The position numbers and the translations under genes are program-made. A DNA stretch of 64,000 nucleotides from Hypomesus transpacificus (lineage: Eukaryota; Chordata; Actinopteri; Osmeriformes; Osmeridae): assembly GCF_021917145.1 (NCBI RefSeq), contig NW_025813746.1, forward strand, positions 47,501 through 111,500. The letters run 5' to 3'. The notes below the pieces were generated by a model. It ran no database searches. It was not told where the DNA came from and saw only the letters and a program-made list of their open reading frames with translations. Below, in pieces: positions 30,599 through 41,163 of this stretch (its first letter is position 1; each line of letters begins with the position of its first letter).

Positions 30599-33500
30599 CT
30601 GCTCACCGCCGCAGAAGCATAATAAATCATTAACCACGTCAGCTAGTACAGCTAAACGCGCTGTCTGTGATTTTGATGCGCTTTGCTTCTCAACTGAAAT
30701 GTATTATGCTAATTGGTTTGTCTAGTGTTTGAACACGGGAACATCTCATCTAAAAGTGTGCCGTGTTTTCTAACGTTGTGGGGCATTGTTGGGGCAGGAA
30801 GAGGGGGGGGGGGGGTTAGGATCGCAGCAGTCTTAGAAATGGTAATCCGGCTAAGTCTACTGCTTTCACTGTGCGCCGGGCAACTTAACGATACAGTGGG
30901 TATTGACTTTGTGAACATTTGTCTCTGAGGATTCAGACTGTTCAATTCTATTTCAAGAGGAAGGCCCATCCAGACAGCGGGGGGAGTCCCTAGGCAGTGT
31001 GTTGCATGCCTTACTCTCCAGTGAAATCAACTGCTTCTGATTTCAACCCCACACTGCAGGAGCAGAATGGAGCCAAACGCTCTCAACATAACAAAGGCAG
31101 CACAATGTGTATGTGCGCATTTGTGTGTGTGTGTGTGTGTGTGTGGCTGGCTACCTTTGAGATAATGGTCTCAGAGGTATAGCAATTTGAACAAGACCCT
31201 ACACTGGGAAATTCTGTGGGGCCAAGCGCTCCATTCTTGTTAATAATCATAACAGATCCCCTGTCTCCCAGTTTTCCTGTTTCTTTACTTCATGAAAGCT
31301 TACAGATCAATCTGTCTGTTGGTAATCTGTTTGAAGTGAAGGTTATTTGAATGTTAGGATTTTTCTTTTGACTTGAATAATTTATTTAGATTTACTGGAA
31401 CTCCTCGGCATAATTGTTTCTACTACAACAATTATATACATATACACACACACACACATATATACATAAAAATACAGACAGGTCTCAGACTGTTAATACT
31501 CGAGAAACAGCTTCTGCATGGTTTTCGGAATAATCCTTCCCTCCGAATGGTCCGTCACACTGTGACTAAGGACCACCCATCACGCAGTGGCCTGCGAACA
31601 CAATGATCCAGAGTGTCACCACCCCTCGCTCTCTGCCTGGCCAGGGGGCATGCTTTCGGGGCGGCCATAGATTCTCATTAAACGGGTGTATATCCAAGCC
31701 CTGCCACTTTGGTGATACAGACTGTGGGTCCGTTCGCCGATCCGTCCAAGACGGATTCCTAATGGTATTCTCCCAGACGTGTCGAGGATGAGGCTCGGTA
31801 GTCAATTCATATTAGCTCACTGTCAGCTCCGGTTGTTTATCTTTGTCTTCATGATATGGATGTGGAGTTGCGGAAACAGTGCAGGGAGCAGCGTTTCACT
31901 AGAATGCATCACAGTTCATATGCATGTGTGTTAGGTAACATATATGTACTGGACATAAAGAATAATTTGAAGGATGGTCTCCCTAGGCAACTCGTATCTT
32001 TGAGTCTTGTATATACACACACACACACACACATAAACATTCCCACAAACGCACATTTCCATGACGCGCACACAAACATTCTCGCGCACACACACGCTTA
32101 CAAACGGCACAGTACACTTAACAGTCAAACAGAAAAGTTGAAGGAGTTTATTCGACATGCTTAGCGTTTTTTCCCAAACCCGTGGGGGGGGGGGATTGGG
32201 GGCTGCTTCCTGTTAGCGAGCAGTACGCGGTGCTGTGAACCGTGCTCTTATCAGCCAGCGCGGTGGTCAAACACGGTCAGGAGATACGCTGTGTGGTCAC
32301 TAGATACAGGGCGCTGCTCCTCCCAGACCGCCGGACGCGCCCTCGCCTCATTAGTGATAGGTCAGCGAACTGCCGTTCAGAGTTTTCTAAATGGCCCCTC
32401 AGAGCGCCAGAGCGGTGGATGTGACAGGCTCTCTGAACCTCCTCACTCAGACTGACTGAGGGCCTTGGCTCCACCCTCGCCCCTCCTCTTCCTCGGCGTC
32501 AGGGAGAAACTACGGCAACCACATTATGCAGGCGGAATGTTCTTTTTTACAGTTGGAAATCAAGTTATGGAAGAACAGCAAGATTTCAAGTTTGCGTGAT
32601 TGACAAGCCTGTCTGGGGTAATCGATTTGAAAAATGGGAAAAAGTTAAGTTACTAAATTCAAACACGTTTGAGAGAACTTGGAAGCTATTTCTCCAACTC
32701 GACAATCTCTTGTTTACCGCAAACAGTGAGTGGAGTCAGAGTGGTTGTGTTCTGTGCAGCTGTTGGATAACACACAGTGGTAACACCCAGTACCAGGTAA
32801 ATGGGACTCATTCAGTATTTAAGAGGTCTGAATAAAAGAGACTGCCTCAGCTCTGGCCTTCTGATCCACCCCAGAGACACCAGCACACCTGCACTAGCCC
32901 ATCCTACACTGACTGGCAGCTTCAGTTCCTGCAGGGAGTGCGTGAGGAACGAGTGTGTGTGTATAGTATAACATTAAGGTATTCATGTGTATAGTATGTA
33001 TTTATGTGTGTGTTTTATATATGTGTGTATACAGTATAAATGTGTGTGTGTAAAGTGTGTGTTCCAGCGAGCCAGAGGAGGATAGGGTTCTCTCCAGAGA
33101 GGTCTGTCAGACCAGCTGTAGGGTCAGGAGGAGAGCTGGAACAGAGGACCAGGCTAGTGCTGGCACTGTAGGCCTGTGTTTGGGCACGTCCACAGGATGT
33201 ATACATTAAAAAAATTGGATAGGGAGCTCACACTGAATCATGATTATGTCCGGAATCCCTTATGGGAATTTTTTATCTAGAATACAAACACACACACACA
33301 CACAGCCAAACGCACAGATAAACACACACACACACACGTTTTCTGACACACACACAGCGTATGTGTACGAGGGCGCCCACACTATGGTGAGTGACTTGTG
33401 CATTCATTCGATACACGTTATATATTTCTGACGCCCCACATCAACATTTCATGGCGGCGGCGGCGGGGGAAACGGCGCCATCTTTTTAATCTAGACGGCA

Positions 33501-33731
33501 ACGCACCAGATCTGTCGACACGGAGGACAGAGCGTGTCACGGAGTTACGTCTCTCTCTTCCATGTATCCATCCACCAGGAATTTTAATTGGTTTGTCTCT
33601 GCTCCTTCCTCCCTGGGCGCCGAGGGGACGCGCTGCTCCGGGTTTCTCCTCCAGCTCCTCGGCTACGCAGCCTCGGCTCCTCAGCCCCGCGCCGTAACCC
33701 CGCGCCAAATATGCGCGTGGCTCCAGGTTTC

Positions 33732-33865
33732 GTGTGCTATTGTTAAACGGGGGTGTGGGGTGAGGTTGGGGGGGGGGGGGGGCGGGCGGGCGGGTATGTG
33801 TGGGACTCACATACACGCCCCCCCCCCCCCACATACACACACATAAGCGTTTAACAATAGCACAC
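33732..33865. mobile_element. palindromic element with 17-bp inverted ends
   Basis: GTGTGCTATTGTTAAAC (33732-33748) is repeated inverted at 33849-33865. The interior is also partly palindromic: G-rich left, C-rich right, with TATGTGTGGGACTCACATA near the centre. It could be a tiny DNA transposon or a hairpin-forming repeat. Only the right half is present at the second copy (about 42,935-43,010), so the ptprc duplication appears to begin near its centre. Confidence 0.7.
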
Positions 33866-35622
33866 AAAATGTGTGTAGGGGTGCATTTGTGTGTCTGGGA
33901 GTGTGTGTGTGTGTGTTTCTATCAAGCTGCAGGGTGAGCGCTCCAGGCTGCTCTCGTTAGGTACCTGTCAGTCAGATGAATACTCCTGCAGAGAGGGCCA
34001 AACAGGGTCCATACCTCAGTAGCCCCACACCACACACACACAATGAATAATGATACAATACACAATGATGATACGAGCAATGTCTGTAATACACTTGGCC
34101 ACTCCCCATGCCAACAGGAGAGGCCTGCCTCGTGTTTAACATGGGGACACACTGCCCCCTAGTGGTTTTAAAGCACACTGTTCCTGTGTGAACAGACTCA
34201 TCCAGAAGTCATGTGTGCCTGATGGGTTGTAGTTTGCAGAGTGGCACAGTGAGGAGTGACAGCTTTGTTTGAATTGAGGAAATACATATTTTCTAATAAC
34301 TGACTCCAAACAGAAAACATTGTATCATACAATGAAGTGTGTTGGTTGCACGGTTCGCCTCACTTCTCTGGTCAGAAAATGCCCTTCAGTCTTTGACCAG
34401 TGATGGGTTTCTGGGAACACAATCCCCCCCACACTCACCCCCTCCCACCCCCTGAGGTAGACACAGTACTGCAGATCAAGGCCGTAGCCATGGAGTCAAC
34501 ACTGGGGGAGAAAAAAAATCTGAAGTTCCCCCCCTGAAAACTTTTTATGATTAGTTATGATAATTTCGGACAGCGTGCGTGGTTGAGGATGTCCCCCCCC
34601 CAAAAAATATATTATGATTACGGCCCTGCTGCAGATACACAGCATGATTACTGCACGCAGAGCAGCCAAGGAAGGCCCAAAAAGTTTGAATTACAACTGT
34701 CTTCGTGTGTTGGAAAAAGTTGTATTTCCATGGCTTTTGGTATGCTCAGAAGGACATTACTGTATGTCTGTATCCCTAAGTATCATCAGTCTTGCTGTTT
34801 GCATTGATATGTATTTTTGTGAGCTCGATGTGAGTTAATTTGGTGAAACCTTGGACCTTGCGTGAGCAGGCCCCATGCTGACGTGTGGAGGATGCAAGCA
34901 GGGGGAAAGGAAGCTAGCATATCTACCACTGTTTCTTGTGTTTTGATCTTACCTCCCTGTGGTCTCAGCTGCCCTGGCAGAAAGGAACAGCCTTGTTTTA
35001 AGTGGTGTTTCGTGTTTCAACGTTCCTTATCTCCTTGTCTCCTTGTCTCCTTGCCCTGTCTCCTTTCCTAGTTTCCTTACTGGAACACTGGGAGCCTGGT
35101 TTCACACTCAATGACTTTTGGAGCCAGCTAAGCACACCGACCTGGTTAGAGATCGAGTAAGCAGATCATGTCGCAGTTTAATAACATCCATCAGATATCT
35201 TCTGGTGTTTGACTCCATGAGTCTATGGAGTCCATGAGCAGGGGTCTGCAGGCACACTGAATAGTATGTTTTATTTGATTACATGCATCTGAATCTGATC
35301 AAACTTTCAAAAGTTTGCCTGTGGGTTGGGCTACATTGAGTTATAGGGTCCAGTTAAACAGGGACTTCCTGTTCAGTGGCATAGATAATATACACTTCCT
35401 GTAATGTAAAGCAAGGTGCTAAACGTGACATCACTGGCTGAGTCAGTAGACTAGATGCTAGGTCTGAGGTTTGAGAAACACATCCAGGAAGCTGGGCTGA
35501 CAGATAAGAGCAGGGTGAAAACGCACCGTAACAAGAAATAAACCAGACACTATTTCTACTTATTTCTAAGTTTGAAACAGAGGCTCTCTGTTTCTTTCCG
35601 TGTTTCATCTCCATCAGGACGT

Positions 35623-35652
35623 ATGGTGTCTGGACACATCAGGTCTTCATGA
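35623..35652 (+). promoter_or_regulatory. upstream ORF ending 1 nt before the ptprc copy 1 start
   Basis: ATG at 35623 opens a nine-codon frame (MVSGHIRSS) whose TGA (35650-35652) ends one base before the signal-peptide ATG at 35654. It is conserved at 48104-48133 in copy 2. Both lie just after an acceptor-like CCATCAG, so the uORF should be in the mature leader. Termination-reinitiation could set CD45 translation; this is inference. Confidence 0.45.
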
Positions 35653-35653
35653 T

Positions 35654-38600
35654 ATGGCAGGTCTCGGTGGGCCGAAGGTCTTGCTGCTTTGGGCTGGGCT
35701 GCTTGGCTTGGCCAGATGTAAGTACTCATTTTTAAGTGATCATAATGTTGTTAGCTTTTGGAATAGCTGGAATATTGTGGAAATGCTGAACTTTGTTAGT
35801 GCAGCATGTTTTAGATGTGTGTGTGTGTGCACGTGTGTGTGTGTGTGTGTGTGTGCACGCACATGTATGTATGTGCATGCGCATGTGAGTCAACTCAAGT
35901 TCCCATTCCTCCAGCATGGATCTCAGGCCACTAGGATGTCATTTCTACAGTATTATTGGTTGCATACTCAGAAAGATTTGACCCAACATATAGTAACATA
36001 CAGCTCTCTGCCACAGAGAGGGATGTGGTTGACGCTGAATGCAGCTAGTTCTTTGTCTCTCTGTTCTGGTATGATCTTTTACACGTTACATTCTGTGGGT
36101 GGTTTCACACAGAACTAAAGAAGAATGCCACTAGGCCTCCACGAAAAAGGCAATTCACAGTCATACTCTCTGAAGCTTCCTCTGTTGTGATTGCATTTTC
36201 TCATTTTCGTTACAACTTTCTCTGTTGAAGTCTACAACCTGAAGGGTTATGTTTACAATTAGTTTTAAACGGGCAAGGTTTGGTGACAGGCTCCACTCTG
36301 CCCAGCACTCCTCCAACCTTACCCACAAACACCTCCACCTCTCAGGCTTCGAGCTAAACTGCACCACCAAACGGTAACCTATCTCTCCCTCACTTCCGTC
36401 TGTTTGGCACCCAGAACACTCACACACACACAAGCCCAGTGAAACGTGTTGACCCTCCTCTCTATCTTAATGCTGTCTTCCATTTTGCAGTCAGTGAGCA
36501 GACTGACCTCTTGACAACGACACCCTCTGACCTTCCAAGCACTTCCAACCGACAAACAAACCATTCTGCCCCAAACACTGTCGCCCCCAGCCAGGCATTA
36601 CCCGCAAGCAACTCCACCACTCAAAATCAGTCCTTACCTACCCCACCTACCCTCACTCCAACCTCTCTTGCAAGCACCCCTCCCAGCACCAAGCCAGTCA
36701 TCCTCACCACAGGTTGGAGCCTTCTCACTGAGATGGCGATTTACGATATCTAACTGACATCACTTTTAACCTCATGCTCTGCTTGTTATTCTGTTTTCAG
36801 GTCAGTCGTCAGGGCCGATAGGTGGTGAGTTATGTTTTTTTCGCCCAATTATTCTGTGTTTATGAGTGCCTCTCATTGATAAAAGTCTAGGGACTACATC
36901 ATTTGATTTATTTGTTTGAGTGATCAGTTGATATCAAATGGCAATCACAGACAGGAAGAAGCAGTGAGATGATCGGAAAAGAAGTAATAGGCCATCTTTT
37001 AAACAAACGACGAGCAGTAGTAAAAAAAAAAAAGAACATTTTAGTTCTTAATCCCCTTGAGTAGAGATGAGTCTATCATATTTAAAGACACCTTTGTTTA
37101 CTTATATGGTTTGGTGACAGGCTCCACTCCTCCAAGCAATCCTCCAACCTTACCCACAAACACCATCTTTCAGGCTTCGAGCCAAACTGCACCACCAGAC
37201 AGTAATGCATCTCTCCCTCACTTCCGTCTGTGTGGCTAGCTTGTTTTGTACTTCTTTTGAGTGGGTTCCTAATCTGTGTGCTCTATTTTTTTCAGGCACC
37301 CAGACTGCACCAAACTGTGAGTTATTGTTTCCTTAAATTTGCATTGTTAGTCACTTTGTCGTTAAATGTGTAGGACCTGCTGTAGCAAAGGTATCCAAAC
37401 TGGATAGTTCTGGCATATTTTAGCGAATAGTTAACCTCTTGAAATGTATCACCAGTATTCAGGCCGTTAAGAAGCTACAGTACGCATAAACTACCATACA
37501 TAGAAAATATACAGGAGTACAGTGTAATTTAGTCACTATGAATCAGAATTGAAAAGTGTTCCAGATCCATCAGAAACATTTGTCTTTAACGTTTCGGTTT
37601 CCAGGCACATATTCAGTGGAAAACATCAAACATGACTTACGGATCAACATTCCCAGATCGAATACATCTGACCCTGACGACTATGTCATCAGTCTTACTG
37701 ATATGTCAGGCAACAAAAGCACATATACGGTGGAAAACACCACACCAGGCTCGGAGATCAACATTACCAGATCAACTACATCTGACCCTGACTATGTCAT
37801 CCGTCTCACCAAGATGCCAGGCAACAGATGGAAATTCAAAGATCCCCTGAAATGCACAAGCATTCAATCAAGCAATCCACCAGTCAACTCCACTCTCTAT
37901 ACACTCTCCTGTCCAATATATATGTTAAAGCCTTGTACCAACTACAGTGTGATGGTGGAGTTAGGCAATGAGATCTGCAAACTAAGTGATAAAAAGCCTT
38001 TCCACACTGGTCAAATGGGTATGTAGAAATCTGTTTCTTGGCACATATTTGGTCTCAGATCAGGTCTCTCATGTTCCTTGTTCAGACGTATTTTAATGTG
38101 CGTTTATCAATGTGATTTAGAATACACAGAGTAAAAGAATTCTCTGCTTAGAATATACTACACAGAAAAAGGTACTAGATCTTAAATGAAAAATGAAATA
38201 TGACTAAAATCAACATTTCTGCCTTTCAGTTGAAAACGACATCTATCCCAATACTGAGTGCGTCCCAGGGTATCTTTGCTATGAGAGTAAATGGGATATT
38301 AGTGACACAATACAGCCCAAGAAGGCCTCCATTCAGACATGCAATAATACTAATCACCAGTGTATCAAGTTAACCTCCGATGACTTTTGCTCAGAACTCA
38401 AAACAAACTTTAGCTGTTTTACTCCCAACGTTATCAAAACACCCATCACCCTAGGTAAGCCATGGTTCTTCTGATAGTAAACATAAGTTATATGTCTGAA
38501 ATGCTCTAAGTAAATTAATCCATTTTATAATAATTCAAGTATTGATTCTGTTTTGTTTTTATCTCTATTAGATCTATTTGAGAGAAGTTCAGTTGAAATT

Positions 38601-40280
38601 GAAATAAAAACTTCCAATAAACTTCCTCTTCAACCAAATTGGACTAACAAACCAAAGAACTGTAGCAAGAGTATAGAACTGGATTATTCCTGTCAGGGTG
38701 AGCAGAGAAATGTGCTTTACTTCACAACAATGTATCATAGTGTTTGTCTGTGACACTGTAAAAAGTGACATGAATCAGTAGAAAACAAATACAAAATAAC
38801 ATGATTTGTCTACTGTGTGGGTTACAAACACAGGACCAGGTGCATCTAATGTGACCATCTCTATGTTGGAGCCCTACACCCGGTATAACTGTACTGGGCG
38901 TGTCAAACTCAACAATCAGACAACAAATAATACCAAGTCCTTTCTCGTCAACGTAGAATGCAGTGAGTTGAAAATTACTAAAGAAAAATGACAGGATGGA
39001 TTCCCTGAATCTCAACTTCCTATCTGGGTGATCAACAAGGATGCAATGTGACCATTGTTTAATGTTTCATTCTACAGGGTTAAACATAACATTGTCAAGC
39101 CCAACCCAGAGCAATACATCCATTAGCCTGAGTTGGGAGACAACCTCTGAAAACTGCCCACACGAACATCTTTTGAAGCTCTCATACAACGGCTGCTGCA
39201 CACAAGTGAATGGCAAAACAGGTAGAGGCCTGTACGATTTTACTATTTGAAAAGTTACTGTGTGATAGTGGGACCTCTTCATAACGTTTTGTTCTCCCCT
39301 TAGAATGCTATTCAGGGCTAGTTACAAACAGCCGTGTTGAGATCACAGGATTGGAACCATATAAAGATCATACATGTTATGTAATTCCACATTACAATCG
39401 CCAGCCAGTACCGGAGAAGACATCGTATCCAGTAGACCTAAAGACCAAACCTGGAAGTAAGTATCTGCTACTAATTAATAATGACAAATTATTATTTAAT
39501 GAATATTTAGGCCTAGTCAATGTTGCTCTGCAAACAGTAGACCTATCTGATGTTCATCATATTTACATTGTAATCTGGGGGGGGGTTCCAAGCTAAAATG
39601 TACTCTTTCTGTATTTCCCAGTTCCTGGAAAAGTCGAGATCTCTTCTCTGATTTTGAAAGAAAACAATCATTACGAAATTAAATGTAGTCCACTACAGAA
39701 AGAAAAATATAACGGAAAGAGCATTACATACATAGCCTTTCTCGATGACGGACAGAAAAGGAATAACAGCAACTGCCAATTTGATTTCAAAGATCTTAGC
39801 TATTCCACAACGTACACACTAACTGTAAATATTTATTATCTTGTGAGATTCCAAAAATTACAATATTAGAACTTGGAGGGAGAACAGTTGGAGTAACCAG
39901 ACATTTGATGTTTTCTAGGTGTTTGCTTTCAACGGGGAATTCAACAGTACACCGTCAGTAAAACATATTGTCACTCGCTGTAAGTAGGCTGGTTTTGGTA
40001 TTGTTTTTTTCTTGCCCAATATCACGTAGGACTAAACACCACTATTTTCCCAGCTTTTTTTTTTTTTTTTACTGTATCTGCTGGCCCTGTCGTTTCTTAC
40101 CGGAGTGGGCATGACTTCTGTCCCTGTGATGTTGTCTTCCCCTTCTCAGACAATGACAATGCTGCCCTCTGGATCTTGGGTTTCCTCATCATCCTCAACT
40201 CCCTCACCCTCATCTTCTACACAATTTATCTTCTGTATCGCAAGAAGTTGGGTTACGTCCACGATCGCTGTGTCACATAA
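35654..40280 (+). CDS. CD45-like ectodomain and membrane span without phosphatase domains (ptprc copy 1)
   Basis: Exons: signal peptide 35654-35717 ([20 protein letters not shown]), variable A 36290-36373, B 36491-36712, C 36801-36824, D 37121-37201, E 37296-37316, then ectodomain 37605-38018, 38230-38454, 38572-38697, 38834-38962, 39078-39221, 39304-39456, 39622-39824, 39919-39979, and the membrane exon 40150-40280. Variable and early ectodomain exons are phase 1. Exon A carries a TAA where copy 2 has CAA, so it must be skipped; the others join to 665 codons plus TAA. The first large ectodomain exon has an internal duplication (TYSVEN... and TYTVEN...). After the hydrophobic AALWILGFLIIL...IYLLYRKK segment the frame runs into what is intron in copy 2 and stops after GYVHDRCVT. 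The donor used in copy 2 (GTACGT) reads GTTACG here, and no PTP exon follows. Either a functional truncated receptor or a young pseudogene. Confidence 0.8.
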
Positions 40281-40397
40281 TGCGGCGGCTTTTGGTATGT
40301 CCGCCTGAACGATATTTCATGTTTAAATGTCATGAACCTATATCAAGTGATCAACTTGATCTTCTTCCATTTTTGCGTCGAAGGTTTTTCCTGAATC

Positions 40398-40762
40398 GGC
40401 CACGAGGGGGACGGTGTCCTCTGCCTGCTGCGCTGCCTGCCCCCTGCTGGTCGGAGGCTACCGCGCTGCCTGCCCCCTGCTGGTCGGAGGCTACCGCGCT
40501 GCCTGCCCCCTGCTGGTCGGAGGCTACCGCGCTGCCTGCCCCCTGCTGGTCGGAGGCTACCGCGCTGCCTGCCCCCTGCTGGTCGGAGGCTACCGCGCTG
40601 CTTGCCCCACGGCCTGCTTCACTTCCCCGTTCTACACTGGGAACGCTCCATCCAGAGCGTCATAGAGGAACTGGTACTGCTCCTGAGATACACATGCACA
40701 CGCACACGCCCACACACGCACGCATGCACGCACACACACAGATACATTTATATATATATATC
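40398..40762 (-). pseudogene. inverted, broken fragment of the last ptprc exon
   Basis: On the minus strand this reads as the end of an intron (TG-rich, then CTCAG) followed by GAGCAGTACCAGTTCCTCTA, the start of the ptprc last exon (61351 on). It continues through DALDGAFPV, then has TAG where the real gene has CAG. About 70 bp corresponding to 61,410-61,480 are missing, and the next part is expanded into a 33-bp array. The outer end matches the CGAGGGGGACGG area near 61,550. It is a remnant of the 3' end of copy 1, inverted by rearrangement. Confidence 0.88.
40430..40605. repeat. 33-bp tandem array, five units, each with a CTCF-type motif
   Basis: Five head-to-tail 33-bp units derive from the ptprc last exon segment at about 61,490-61,525. 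Each holds CTGCCCCCTGCTGG (starts 40436, 40469, 40502, 40535, 40568). Its complement CCAGCAGGGGGCAG fits the CTCF core consensus CCASYAGRKGGCRS at every position. All five are on the minus strand. Because 33 is divisible by three, the array gives spurious ORFs. Confidence 0.9.
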
Positions 40763-41163
40763 AGGCATGCAAACTCCTCACCTTTATGAAACCTAAATGA
40801 GTCACCTAGGTGATTTGTGCAGATCTGATGAGAAAATATTGTGGGGGGGGGGGGGGGTCGTGGCCAACACAGTGTGGCCAACAAAGCATTTTACACGTGT
40901 TTCGCAACTTTACAACTGGCTCTGGAACCAATCGTCACTCCTAATGCCTAAACCTCACAGCCAATCAGGGGCAGAGTGGGGAGAAGTTTTCTACATTGAT
41001 CTAGCCTCTAAAATTTGCTGTCAAAGTGCACTAGATTGATACATTTACCTTTAAAATGTAAGAAATGTTCTTCTGGGGGAGCATGCCCCCGGACCCCCCT
41101 AGAGGGTCAGGGGTTCACCCTATCGTTCTCACCTTTTTTACCCCTGACCTCTTTGCATGCCTG
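40762..41163. mobile_element. 402-bp non-autonomous hAT-like element
   Basis: Ends CAGGCATGCAAA (left) and TTTGCATGCCTG (right) form a perfect 12-bp inverted repeat. Flanks ATATATAT and ATATATAC resemble an 8-bp target duplication, though the AT-rich context weakens this. There is no ORF of note. It sits at the outer edge of the inverted exon fragment. Confidence 0.8.

Larger units (their letters stand above)
22763..33731. other. gene-poor interval between nek7 and ptprc
   Basis: No exon was recognised on either strand in about 11 kb. It holds CA/TG and CT tracts (23,100-23,270; 26,060-26,220; 26,700-26,915; 28,000-28,185), GA tracts (24,085-24,110; 26,480-26,570), a SINE fragment (28852-28927), a TGGC/TGGT tetranucleotide tract (29800-29960) and a GC-box minisatellite (30257-30598). 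CpG-rich patches near 28,060-28,400, 32,220-32,500 and 33,440-33,720 could be promoters of unrecognised transcripts. Human ATP6V1G3 lies in the equivalent interval, but I could not find it here. Confidence 0.5.
33795..40390. repeat. ptprc tandem duplication, unit 1
   Basis: It matches 42930-55335 in the same orientation, exons and introns alike. Identity is high but uneven: roughly 90% or better with indels in the 5' half, near 100% without indels at about 37,517-40,157, then clearly diverged through the membrane exon. Homology ends at about 40,390. Unit 2 is longer because of the LINE (43058-44206) and three further segments not found here. Confidence 0.92.

Noticed and set aside
22763..33731. 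Search for atp6v1g3, expected between nek7 and ptprc by human synteny
   Set aside because: No sequence resembling the small V-ATPase G subunit was recognised on either strand. It may be lost or moved, or its exons may be too short to spot by eye.
40430..40605. CRISPR-like regular repeat
   Set aside because: Units are contiguous with no spacers, the genome is eukaryotic, and the unit is traceable to a ptprc exon.
40280..40789. Repetitive ORFs with an 11-residue AACPLLVGGYR-type repeat
   Set aside because: A 33-bp array keeps frames open by arithmetic. The DNA is an inverted exon remnant and the frame lacks splice or start support.
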